Positions 11,961 through 21,950 of a DNA stretch of 64,000 bases are shown piece by piece. Every line of letters begins with the position of its first letter. Position 1 is the first letter of the stretch. Where the stretch lies: positions 6,361,001 to 6,425,000 of the forward strand of contig NC_134769.1 of the NCBI RefSeq assembly GCF_050436995.1. Direction: 5' to 3'. The notes beneath the pieces are model-generated. The model saw only the letters and a program-made list of their open reading frames with translations. It made no database searches and was not told the origin of the DNA. Source of the DNA: Anticarsia gemmatalis (taxonomy: Eukaryota > Arthropoda > Insecta > Lepidoptera > Erebidae). A program made the translations under genes and the position numbers.

Positions 11961-12045
11961 AAGCCACGTCAAAGGCCTTTCAGGCGGCTTGAACAACTTT
12001 GACACTAGGTTAACCACTAACCATACGATAAGAAGAAGAAGAGTT
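11961..12045 (+). repeat. 5S-like SINE 3' fragment
   Basis: 'aagccacgtcaaaggccttt', 'ggcggcttgaacaactttga', 'cactaggttaaccactaacc' and 'gataagaagaagaag' match the tail of the SINE at 13578-13821. The 5S-like head is absent, so the copy is 5'-truncated. Confidence 0.8.
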
Positions 12046-12256
12046 TATATGATAGAGTTTACACAGGCTACCTAGTAGCCTCTCTAGGAAAACAGTACAC
12101 CACCCATCTGTATTGTAGACTACATTTTATTGTCGATTTTTAATCAATTGTTATTGTATCATACACATAATATCTTGTAACTATACCATGTAAGCTACAA
12201 TCTAATTTCATGAATAAAGTTTTTATTATTATTATTATTTATTATATATTCATTAC

Positions 12257-12310
12257 AATTCATTACAATTGTCTTAGGTATAAACATACCTAAGACAATT
12301 GTAATGAATT
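12257..12310. repeat. Perfect 25-bp hairpin
   Basis: The arm at 12257-12281 is exactly repeated in reverse complement at 12286-12310, with only a 4-bp loop (aaac). It directly precedes the SINE fragment at 12308. The loop is too short for a typical microRNA precursor. It is more likely a DNA-level inversion product. Confidence 0.8.
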
Positions 12311-12529
12311 TTGAAGTTACATGATGTGTTTTAGAAATTAGAAATAATGAATAATTACGTACTTATTATAATATTGAAGAAAATCATAGTGAGGGAACCT
12401 TGTAGGTATGTTTAGACGTGTTTGAATTTGTCTTGAAAGAACACAAAGTCTGTATGATGGACTCAAGGCCTAACATTCATTCTGGGAGGAGACCTATGCC
12501 CAGCATCTAAACAGTAATGGATTAAATTT
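12308..12529 (+). repeat. tRNA-derived SINE, 5'-truncated copy
   Basis: Matches the body and tail of the SINE at 4733-5053: the 'gaagttacatgatgtgtttt' region, 'atcatagtgagggaacctt', 'ggactcaaggcctaac', 'gggaggagacctatgcccag' and 'cagtaatggattaaat'. Diverged, and without the tRNA-like head. Confidence 0.75.
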
Positions 12530-13577
12530 TTAGCAGATGTACAATAAAAACGAAAAGCATTTTCGTAGAAATTGTATTTAATCTCTACGAACGACCCCTA
12601 TAGCAATAAGGATTTTCAAATAGGAAATTCAATTACTCCGATAAAATTAAAACTATTTTATATCAAACCAAGTTTCCTAAATTAGATCCCTATTCTCTAA
12701 TTTACGCAACAGACTCGCAACACCATATGCACACATGGCCTTGCCATTCATCCGTTTGCAAAAAACCCCATAGCAGCCAAGCGTGAGTTGCACCTGTCTG
12801 TAAGGCTTCGGTTTAGGGTTACAGGATCGGACACTTGTCGGTCTTCAGGACCGTCTGCGCCGACAGACGGGTTAAGGCACTACGTTATAGGGTTAAGTAT
12901 GGAATGTGCTAATTTTATTAGCGGGAATGTTGTTTTTTGTAGTGCAAATATAGCTTGGTATGTTGTACATGTGCAGTTATTAAAGATTTGTAGTAGACAA
13001 CAAGACTAAAAGGTTTTGATGTCTCAAAAAATTCAAGTGAGTGGTACTTACTCCATTTAAAAAAATATTTTTAGTGCCCAGTTATTAGTGACCTTACAAA
13101 ACCATAAAGGAGTGTCCTAGTACAATCAAACCAAAAACCTTTTGGAGATCTCACAAATAATAAGCGGAATTCGAGCCCACTTCTTACAACGACTTCGTAG
13201 GGTACTATCATAGCTTGGACCACAATTCCTTATAAGAAAACAACAATTCTTATAGTCTACATACTCTGCATTTAGTTCCATTTACCAAACACTTGAAACA
13301 CCCATCAAAAACCTGACCTCGCAAACCATCGCTTAACTTCCCTTAATAACCACAACAAAGCAAAACTAATCTCCATTCCCTTACTAATAAGGTTTAAACT
13401 CCAACACCTATAAGACGCAAGTGATAGCATAGATAAAGTACTTAATAAGTTATTGGTGTGGAATCCGCATTAAGTTTCAATCAGACACTAAGTTAGTTCT
13501 AAGTTAGGGTCTGAAATATGCATGAGGCTAACTTGATTGTGTTTGTATGGACTTTGTATTGCCAGTGCCTTTATATT
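12530..13577. other. No gene recognised
   Basis: Noncoding. The 12788-13009 ORF is not similar to anything I know and starts in low-information sequence. The block 12720-12890 is GC-richer than its surroundings. No repeat family was assigned. Confidence 0.3.
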
Positions 13578-13821
13578 ATAGCCAGTTGCGCTCATCGGTC
13601 AACGATCTGTGGGTTAAGTAAAGCTTGGCGTGGTCATTCCATAGATGGGTGACTGCATGGTGGTATTTGAACTGGGTGTCTCCGTGCTACAGAGGGCATG
13701 CAAAAAGTCGGTCCCGGTTGTGGTCTATTAGGATAACAGTCGTTAAGCCTTACGGCCTTCCGCTTGAACAACTTTGACACTAGGTTGACCACTAACCGTT
13801 AGTTAACGATAAGAAGAAGAA
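13578..13821 (+). mobile_element. 5S rRNA-derived SINE (SINE3-like)
   Basis: The 5' ~90 bp can be aligned to the internal half of insect 5S rRNA: 'cgatc...ttaag.a...ggcgtggt', then 'gatgggtgactgc', then '..gaactggg.gt'. These correspond to the internal control region with its A and C boxes. A body ('gtcggtcccggttgtggtct', 'ggataacagtcgttaa', 'ttgaacaactttgacactag') and a 'gataagaagaagaa' tail follow. The 5S alignment was made by eye from memory of the conserved 5S core. If right, transcription would use a type 1 RNA polymerase III promoter (TFIIIA) rather than tRNA-type boxes. Related copies: 1248, 11961 and 52258 (-). Confidence 0.75.
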
Positions 13822-15196
13822 TCCTAATTCCTGCCATCCTAAATCATTAACATTTCGTTTCTAAACATCAAATACTACTAAACTCATCTTATTAAAACAT
13901 CATTGAACCCGACAACTATCAAATAAAAACTAAATCAAAAATCATGTAAGTATATGCAGACGCATGTTAAAAAGAACTCATGCGCAGGTATACGACTAGA
14001 CGTCTGTGGTTTTACACTGTTACCTTTGTAGGCCAGTAACGAACTGCGACGGGTTCACCCGAGCAGTAACGAAGATGCCTAGTGACGTCACCTCGTGAAG
14101 AAATTAGTGATAGCATATGAGGTGCATTAGATTATTGTGCAACGGCATATGAGAGTTTATTGGATCGTGAAAAGCGGTAAAGTGATGTTTTCAACACGTG
14201 TAAAAGGTAAATAGAATGTTTGTTTTGTATTGATGTAAAATATTATAGAAGGAATTGTTTGAATTGAGCAGTTTATGAAATAAGATTCGGTTTCAACTTT
14301 TGGTTATCTATCAGCTTGTCCGATATAATTATGATTTGTTTTTATAAATTTACTGTTATTTTATCTAGAAAATAGGATTTCTGATACTTTTCACGCTTTT
14401 GTGTATGTGTTTACCTATCTGACAAAGCGACTAACGAGTGCTTATAGAAGTGGGTTCACGTCGCATCAGTAGTACAAATGACAGGACACGACTTCATTAT
14501 ATTGTAACTGAGTCTGTCGATAAATAAGAGAAAATATTTAATTTCCACTTTAGTATATAAGCGTTTTAATTAGGATATCCACTCCAAACATGTTGACAGA
14601 GTTACATCATCAGCTAAATCAAATTTATAAGAAACAAAAAACTTGCAAAATATATCTTCGAACAAAATTTCCATTGGTTAACCAATTTCGTTGTCGGTTC
14701 GTGTAGCATGGCAGCAACTCGTTTCGTCACTGATTGTCTTAATCACTGACTAATTAATCGGTCCTGTACTGACGTAGTGATTGGTGTTTAGCACGGAAAA
14801 GCCATTGGCTTTCCCAACTGATCCAGTTTCCATTCAAATGCTAGCTTAGTTTCCTAGTTGCTGAAACTATTTGATTTGTACGTAGTTCTCCCGTTAGGTT
14901 TTGTGATTCGATCTAGATTGCTTTTGTTTTATCTGATTTTATGAATGTTGAAGTTGCGACTAGTTTTGAAGATAAATATTTGTTTAGTATTACGTTTTGA
15001 CGGATCTTTCTGGACATTTTATGTGTCGTTCGTTATCCGTTACCTATTCTTGAGCTTAAAAAGTGTATTTGCCTGCTATTTGTAATAATAATAACCATTT
15101 GAATTAGGCACAATTTAAAGTTACTTATCAAAAATAATTATAAAACTGTTTTTTTCTAGGTATATCTTAAGATCACAACTTTTAAACAATTAGGAT
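13822..15196. other. No gene recognised
   Basis: Noncoding. The interval 14690-14900 is GC-richer and looks unique, with a TAATTAAT core near 14750. I saw no ORF, repeat or exon signal. Confidence 0.3.
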
Positions 15197-15258
15197 AGGG
15201 GAATTAACGCGAACACGCATATCAGTTACACTCGCCGTGGTCGCAGGCTGATCTAGTG
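15197..15258 (+). repeat. Fragment of the 'ttaacgcgaacacgcat' retroposon family
   Basis: 'ggggaattaacgcgaacacg' followed by 'tacactcgccgtggtcgcag' matches the retroposons at 6883 and 40232, but the central ~35 bp of the family ('ttttaccttaaaatgcctaa' region) is missing. No palindrome is present here. Confidence 0.7.
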
Positions 15259-15316
15259 AATAGTCTTAAGGCAATTCCAGCAGCTTCAAACACCTATACG
15301 CATAAAAAAGAGTGTA

Positions 15317-15317
<1 letters not shown>

Positions 15318-15353
<36 letters not shown>
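15318..15353. repeat. (TA)18 microsatellite
   Basis: Eighteen uninterrupted TA units, likely polymorphic in length between individuals. Confidence 0.95.
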
Positions 15354-15356
<3 letters not shown>

Positions 15357-15786
15357 GAGTAGAGTAATGAGAAAGTAAAAACATTGAAGTTAAATTAAAT
15401 ACTAGTCTGTCAATGTTAATTTCTTATTTTTATCTGCAGATACACAACTGTAATAAATTTTCCTTTAAAGCCTAAGTAATGAGATTCACTTAATTATGCA
15501 CCACAGCTAATCAGCCTCCGTGCAGAACGTGCGTGAACATACTCAACAACACGTTGCAGACAAACAAACATACAAACATTCAAACAGGCGAATCGTTTGT
15601 GCCCACTCGGGACGGTCCTATTGTACTACAAACAGATTTCAGGTTAGTCCAACTGAATTCGAAATTCATAGAGACTTTGCTTATTTGCTTGTTGTGTGAA
15701 TATTGAGATGAATTGAAGAGCGTTAAACCGAAACTTACTAATATGATTTAAACGATTTTTCCGTCACTAAATAATACGGTTTTTGT

Positions 15787-15860
15787 TAGTTTTTTACTGA
15801 CTTCACAAAAGGAGGAGGTGCTATGTACGAATGATTGTTTTTTTTATGTATGTTTGAACA
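15787..15860 (-). repeat. Retroposon 3' end ('gaagtcggttaaaa' family)
   Basis: Reads on the minus strand as a degenerate '...cctccttttgtgaagtcag' run ending in T/A-rich sequence. It matches 32132-32170, where the same end is in plus orientation. Only the 3' terminus is present. Confidence 0.55.
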
Positions 15861-15981
15861 TATTCTATCTAAACCGATCTGTGATATACAGTTTAGTTGT
15901 TGCGAAGACACTAAATCTTCAACATGCCTCAATGCCTACAAGACAGCATTTATAAAAGTCTCTATATACGTGTACACTGTA

Positions 15982-16236
15982 CAGTCAGCTTCTTATATAA
16001 AGTGACAGATAACATATCCAGTTATAAAGGGACTCCTAAAGTGATCAATAATAATAATACAACCAAAGTCATCTAATTATGTAAGTCATTCATCTTGCAC
16101 AATGATATCGGAACATGGACATCGTCAAATATATGAGTTCGTTCAAAGTGCCATAATCATAGTAACAAACACGGCGCCAATGGTTTCTAAGCATCCAAAG
16201 TATTCAAAAATATGGAACACTACATGAAAATGAACT
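15982..16236 (+). repeat. Left terminal inverted repeat
   Basis: 255 bp. Reverse complement of 18072-18334 except for an 8-bp indel and minor changes near its inner edge. TIRs this long are far beyond the ~30 bp of simple mariner ends; similar long TIRs are known in several Tc1-like families. Confidence 0.93.
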
Positions 16237-16551
16237 CTATCGCTGAATATTTAAGGTACCTTTTGAAATTTAAAAACAAAATGAATGAGATAAAGCATTG
16301 GTTGTTCCTTTCATTATGAACGTGACGTCATTGGCATGTGTTTTGTTTATTCTATCCTCAATTTTATCATATTTTCATGATTTATAATTCGCGTTAGATA
16401 TTAAAGAGTAATTAATACTAATTTGCATAAATACTCGAAAGATTTCATAGATAATGTATATCATTGTTTACATATCAATGTCATGTGTCATTCATATAAA
16501 TGCAAATAAATTAATATAATAAAGTAATTATTACAATTTAATTGGAAAAAC

Positions 16552-17650
16552 ATGGCCTCATTTCGAATTAATGATGGAATGAAACACAAAATCATTCACT
16601 TGCAACAAGAAGGTGTTTCTGTAACAGACATTGCGAACGAACTTGGAATATCCGTAAGTTGACTTCTCTTTATATTGTATGTTATTTTATTTTTTTGTAT
16701 TTTGTACTGCATAAATTCTTTCATGTTATAATAATTCAGTTTCTTTCTTACAGAGGAACACAGTTTATCGATGGACGGATAGATGGAATACAGAGGGTAT
16801 TCTCCGTTACCATGTAACAACTGGTCGTCCACGCCGGACAAACACTGATCAAGATACGCGAATAGTGCAGAAAGCTCGAAGCGATCGTTTTTTAAACACG
16901 CGTAATTTGGCATTTGAGTTTCAAGTATCACAGACCACAATAAGGAGACGATTACACGAGAAAGGTTTACATAATAGAATACCCGCCAAGAAACCTGCAC
17001 TTACGCCGAGGCACAAAGCACAAAGATTAGAGTTCGCACGACGTTATTTAGATTTTAATTTTGAAAATGTCGTTTTTGTAGACGAAAAAGTATTTTGTTC
17101 TACTGCTCGTGGTCGTCTATCTTTATGGAGGTTAAACAACACCAGATACGAAGAAAGAAATGTGTTACCTGGTAACAGGAGTGGACGTATCACACTCGGA
17201 TTCTGGGGTTGGATGTCCCAAAGCGGTCCGGGAGAATTAGTCGAGGTTGGCGGCAGACTTAATGGCCAAAGATATAAAGATATCCTTAATGATGTTTTGT
17301 TGCCCACGGCCCGAGTATTTTATCCAAACGAAAGAATCCGTTTCATACAGGACAACAGTTCTGTTCATAATTCCAGGGTAGTATCAAATTATTTAAATGA
17401 AACAAGAGATTTGGAACGAATAATTTTTCCTGCACGTAGTCCTGACTTAAACTCAATAGAAAACTTGTGGGGTAAAATGATTCAACTATGGGATAATACC
17501 ACGATAAGAAGTACGGAAAACTTGAGGAGACACGTTGAAAATGTATGGGAGTCGTTAAGGGGAGACAGATTTTGTTTTAACGCAGTGCAATCCATGCGTC
17601 AGCGACTTAGCGATGTTATTATTGCTGAAGGTGGATATACACGTTTTTGA
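16552..17650 (+). CDS. Tc1/mariner transposase, two exons, DD35E spacing
   Basis: Cuts and rejoins its own element at the TIRs. Exon 1 is 16552-16653 (34 codons) and exon 2 is 16754-17650 (298 codons plus stop), joined in frame to give 332 residues, normal for Tc1/mariner. Residues 5-50 form a helix-turn-helix ('VTDIANELGISRNTVYRW' spans the splice junction), followed by a GRPRR basic motif (about 62-66) typical of the linker to the second DNA-binding domain, and a second HTH-like stretch at about 90-102. Catalytic acids: D144 (FVDE), D234 (IQDN) and E270 (SIEN), with 35 residues between the last two. AATAAA lies at 17677-17682, 27 bp after the stop. No frameshift or stop is seen. An ORF taken without the intron would start internally and lose the N-terminal HTH. 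Confidence 0.93.
16654..16753 (+). other. Intron of the transposase gene
   Basis: 100 bp, GTAAGT at the donor and TTTCTTTCTTACAG at the acceptor, with T-rich sequence upstream of the AG. Removing it restores one frame through the helix-turn-helix; the intron carries in-frame stops, so it must be spliced for a full protein. Confidence 0.9.
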
Positions 17651-17738
17651 TATTTTTTTGTTATATATTTTAAGATAATAAACAACCATTTCAATTGAAG
17701 TAAAACCTTGTTATTTTACGAGTTATTATTTTGACCTG

Positions 17739-17902
17739 GAATTATGTGATGATACGTAGAATGCAGGAAGAGTTTAAATCACATACATTTAGAAGAAGGC
17801 TGTTTAGGTCTCATCGAATCGAATTATGTGATTGATACGTAGAGTGCAGGAAGAGTTCAAATCACTTAGGTACATTTTTAGAAGGTTGTTTAGGTCTCAT
17901 CT
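17739..17902 (+). repeat. ~82-bp tandem duplication inside the transposon
   Basis: Units 17739-17820 and 17821-17902 share 'gaattatgtgat', 'gatacgtagaatgcaggaag' and 'ctgtttaggtctcatc', differing by about ten substitutions or indels. It lies between the gene's poly(A) signal and the right TIR. Confidence 0.85.
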
Positions 17903-17984
17903 CTTATTTTAGGATTGTGGGTAATTGGCGAGCATAATTTAGCTTTTAAGTCAAATAGACATTAAAAAAAATACTTATTAAACA

Positions 17985-18065
17985 AGTAAGATTCCCGGGA
18001 TACGACCCGGTGACCTTACGTACGGCGGACACTCTAATGCCCAGACACCAATCAGACATGCATAG
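17985..18065 (-). repeat. tRNA-like SINE head remnant within the transposon
   Basis: 'cccgggatacgacccggtga' on the plus strand reads as a degenerate B box on the minus strand, followed by an A-box-like stretch. If right, a SINE jumped into an ancestor of this element and was carried along. Confidence 0.35.
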
Positions 18066-18071
18066 TGACAT

Positions 18072-18334
18072 AGTTCATTTTCATGTACCTAATGTTTGTT
18101 CCATATTTTTGAATACTTTGGATGCTTAGAAACCATTGGCGCCGTGTTTGTTACTATGATTATGGCACTTTGAACGAACTCATATATTTGACGATGTCCA
18201 TGTTCCGATATCATTGTGCAAGATGAATGACTTACATAATTAGATGACTTTGGTTGTATTATTATTATTGATCACTTTAGGAGTCCCTTTATAACTGGAT
18301 ATGTTATCTGTCACTTTATATAAGAAGCTGACTG
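18072..18334 (-). repeat. Right terminal inverted repeat
   Basis: 263 bp, reverse complement of 15982-16236, with 8 extra bases ('aaacatta'-like) close to the inner edge. Confidence 0.93.
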
Positions 18335-18689
18335 TACAATCTTCCGGGCTACGGGGCTAGTACACATTCTGAAACAAAATCATGTTTAATTTTGTGTAGA
18401 GAAATGTAGCCAGCATCTCATATTTTTAACCTACTTTAAAGAGAAAGAAAATACTCAATTCGCATGTATTTTTCCTATACTCAAGATTATAATTCTCGAC
18501 ATTCAGTGTAAAAGGATCATGACCTTATCTGACCTGATTTGCTCTCAGCACTGATTGTGAGTATGCACTTATGATTTGAACACACATTTGTTTTGTAACT
18601 ACGTGCTAGTTGTCGTTGGACACGGAAACGTAGCATATAGTGTTATAACATCCAAATTTAAAATTGATCAGAAAAACTAGCCGAGTCAG

Positions 18690-18853
18690 ACCTGGGGCTT
18701 CAATATGTCCTAATTTCACTCACTATGTTAGTCTCATGTAATAGGGGACAAGCCACTAATGATATTTTAATAATAATATTTTTCACGATCCGGAAATCGA
18801 AACATAGACCTCATGATCGGTAGACGGATTACCGACCACGTCTCAGAGGCAGT
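18690..18853 (-). repeat. SINE (Family C) copy
   Basis: Minus-strand copy: 'tatgttagtctcatgtaata', 'ggggacaagcc' and 'tccggaaatcgaaacataga' up to 'ctcagaggcagtc'. The body is shortened relative to 8539-8790. Confidence 0.7.
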
Positions 18854-21125
18854 CTAATTTCTTATAGAAATTTAATTAATTTCTACTAATATAACAGTCA
18901 GTCAACTACACCAGTTATTAGTACTCATGAACTACCCTGTATTTTCAAGATGGAGTCCGAATTATCCGTAGTCCGAGCTAAATCAACATCCCTATTATTC
19001 CTGCCTTGGACAAACAGCCAGGTGATCGGTCCTGACCTCATTCCGTATTGTCAAGTAGTATTGACTGGTTTTTCTAACGCATTCATGGGATCAATCCACA
19101 TGGAAGATGAATTGACTGTGGCGACATCTGTGCAATGTTAAGTGAAGCAGAAGGTGCGTGTGAGGTTTTTTTTGGGGAAGGTACGTAAATATGTTTTGGT
19201 TGAAAATTATGAGTGTTTAATCGAAAATAGTAGCTCATTTAAATATAACGTAACGGACTGAATTTTTCAGTACAGTAAAGATATACATTATCTCTTATTT
19301 TATCGAGAAAACAAAACTTTTGTAAGAGCTGAATTCCGGAAATGACTGGGATGATTCAAAAGTTAACTTGTTTGTTTTTTTATATGCTAAGTACTTATCA
19401 TGAATTGAAAGATATATATCGGAAGACCACCAAAAATAGTCTACTAATAGGAGTCTTTTTCTCGGGATTTGAATACAATTTATTTTATTCTTATAAACTT
19501 CCTTGAATCAAACATACAAAAATTAAAACTACGACTTATTCGAGGCTTTATAAAAACAAATAGATTCAAAACCAAAATATCATATTGCCAAGTTCACAAG
19601 CAATTTCGCCAAGCATTCATTTTCCCGATGACATTTACAAGTTGGCCGAGATAAGCAGATGAGCTATATTCTTTATTACTCTATCAGCATAAAAATTAAG
19701 TTTATTCTCAAGGTTTTTACGAAAACAAAGCGATAAATGAGCTTGTTTAGTATTTAATGAGTATCGTGATTTTGGGTTACTTTGGTAGGTAGATTAAAAG
19801 GTTTAGGTGTGTATTATATCTATGTTTAGCCTTTAGTACTTGATTCCATGTAAAGAGGTAATAATTGTTAAGGATAACGTTTTTTTCTTCACAGCAAATA
19901 TATGGAAATTATTGGAGATGTATAAAAGGGAATGGATTTAAATTGTAATGAACGCTTTTTAAAGCGTACCAAGCAGAAACGATTCCATACGTGTAAAATT
20001 TAAAAATACTGCTATTTACTCCTTGAGGTTTTCAATAATTGCGACGTTTTGCCACTAGAAAATCTCCTCATTCAGAAAACTCAAACTAATTTTTCACTAT
20101 TTTCAAGTACAGATTTTTCAGGAACACAAACCTAACTCCTAATCACTCTTCCAAAGTCGGACAATCTTGGTCCAAACTACCGAAAACTTCGCCCCACTAT
20201 CTCAAGCCGCAGAATCTGACGTAGCTAATCAGTTCAGGCCGCTAGAATGTCCGAGCTATCGAATTCCTGCATAGACGGCGAGCAGCGGAGCGTGAACTAT
20301 TGCACTTGAAGGAACGTGCTACATACCGTATTGTGACGGCATTACCGTTATATTGAGAAGGACGTAGACTCTTATAAAAGTATTTCTTTTCTATAAAAAA
20401 AAACAGTTTTCGGAGCATATTTTACTGATATTAAATAAGTAAATACGAACGATCCTCTTAGTGCCTAATTTATACATTTATTAAAACAGCCAAAAGTGTG
20501 TGTGATGTTTTAATTTGAGGATATTTTATCCTAAGCTGGGTTATGATTAAATTAAAAGTATACAGACAATTTAACTACAGTTGATCTAAAACTACGTCTG
20601 ATGAAAATAATTTAATTATTAGATGTTAGAAATTATTGGAGAACAAAGAGTAAATCACGCTGTTCAGTCATAAAAAATATTTTAAGTAATAAAAAATCGT
20701 ATTAAACACGTTAAAGAAGGAATATAATATCATAAACAAACGAAGGAGCAATCAAACAAGCCTATTAGATTTTATGTTTTAGACTAATTTTCTTAAAATT
20801 CCTACATTTTATTTTAAACATATTCAAATGCGTACGGTGTATCGATTTGTGATACAATCTTCGCAAATAAGGTGGCAATCCGATATAAAATTTGCATAAA
20901 ATTCACTTGCTTTTTTGCATAAAATATTTTATGTTTTATAAATATTGGCATTTTGCTACGATTTTATACACATGGTAATAAAGAAAGACTATTTAATAGC
21001 AATAATAAATACCTCGTTTTTTGATCAGGGTACGTAGAAGCTATTTTAAGAGACTTAACTTCTACAGAGATGCCATGCTGTCAATTCCTTACTCTTATGA
21101 TGATCCTTTATTTTATACTGGTCGT
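18854..21125. other. No gene recognised
   Basis: About 2.3 kb with no repeat family assigned and only chance ORFs (e.g. 18950-19141, 19469-19654). The block 20150-20350 is markedly GC-richer than its surroundings and looks unique. It could be a conserved noncoding element, but no alignment is available to test this. Confidence 0.3.
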
Positions 21126-21152
21126 GCTTACCTGCAAACAAAACAAAAAAAT
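21126..21152 (-). promoter_or_regulatory. Candidate recursive splice site (minus strand)
   Basis: Read on the minus strand, a T-rich tract (TTTTTTTGTTTTGTTTG) runs into CAG and then at once GTAAGC; the junction is between 21132 and 21131. A 3' splice site fused to a 5' splice site with no exon between them is the hallmark of recursive (ratchet) splicing in long introns. It implies a transcript running right to left. A second site of the same form and strand is at 57103-57125. Confidence 0.5.
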
Positions 21153-21660
21153 AATTAATATTCAATTCTAAAAGTGTATATTCCTTCTAATATACTACAT
21201 ATTATTATGTTTGTAACTCATTCGCGCAAATTTTTGATGTTTGTAAAAGTAGTTAATTACTTTCACACATTTTTATGTATATGTACTTTTATTATATTCC
21301 ATAGTATCACACGAATACTTGAACAAAAGAGGAAGAAATGTTTTCACTATAACCCTTCCTCAATTTTGGCTAAACGTAAGCATAATGGTACTAATCCACG
21401 TTAACCCTACAGCGGCCAGTCCGGTAGTTAAGACCAACCATGCATATTCTACGTCTAGCCTGCCTTGCGTGCAAAATTCTATCTTGAGCACGGGAAGGGT
21501 TAGACTGTAGACCGTAAATTTGAGATTCGTATTGTTTAGAAATTGTTTTATTTACTGTGTGTATTAATTTAGATGTTATAAATACTTGTAAGATAAGAAT
21601 GTATTAATCTAGTTTCTATAAATATCTGTGCGGCAAGATGTATGGATGTGAACTTTTTGT
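21153..21660. other. No gene recognised
   Basis: Noncoding. Two overlapping ORFs at 21174-21510 are AT-rich chance frames with no known domain. Confidence 0.3.
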
Positions 21661-21790
21661 AATAATCTAAACCATTCTCAGATGCCCTTGAACACACACG
21701 AAAAAATTCTTCAAAATCGGTCCAGTCGTTTAAAAAAAGTTCAGTGACAGAACAGAACAGACACAGAATAATTATATATATATAAAGATA
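21661..21790 (+). repeat. Retroposon 3' end (Family X)
   Basis: 'ctaaaccattctcagatgcc', 'cttgaacacacacga', 'aatcggtccagtcgttt' and a '(ta)naaagat' terminus. Same family as 24811-25007 and 58020-58230 (-). 5'-truncated. Confidence 0.8.
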
Positions 21791-21894
21791 CTACTAACAT
21801 AGTTTATAAGATTTCTTGTATTAGTAACTGATAAACTTTATGTTCTAAAATAAACGATTTGAATAGAAGTTTCTAGGGATCTTAGTAAATTACG

Positions 21895-21950
21895 TTCTTT
21901 GGTATCTGTCTAGACTGTTAGGAAAAAGGCGTGATTTTATATAAGTGTTA
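21895..21950 (+). repeat. Short dispersed repeat
   Basis: 'gttaggaaaaaggcgtgatt' with flanking 'tgtcta' matches 26797-26860 ('ataggaaaaaggcgtgatat'). A retroposon 3' end is likely, with a T/A tail following. Confidence 0.5.

Larger units (their letters stand above)
15982..18334 (+). mobile_element. Complete Tc1/mariner transposon with long TIRs
   Basis: A 2353-bp element starting CAGTCAGCTTCTTATATAA and ending with the reverse complement. It is flanked by TA on both sides (15980-15981, 18335-18336), the superfamily's target duplication. Long inverted repeats (left about 15982-16236, right about 18072-18334) enclose one transposase gene with an intron. Read by eye, the outer ~235 bp of the repeats are identical; they then differ by an 8-bp indel. 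That identity, an uninterrupted reading frame and an intact catalytic triad suggest recent transposition. Mobility is by cut-and-paste. Confidence 0.95.

Noticed and set aside
12257..12310. MicroRNA precursor
   Set aside because: The 4-bp loop and perfect pairing are unlike a Drosha/Dicer substrate, and no known microRNA seed was recognised.
15140..15170. Plus-strand recursive-splice-like sequence (TTTTTTTCTAG|GTATAT)
   Set aside because: The donor half deviates from GTRAGT at two positions, so it is weaker than the two minus-strand sites.
16596..17000. 134-codon minus-strand ORF
   Set aside because: It is antisense to the transposase gene and spans its intron; no domain is recognisable.
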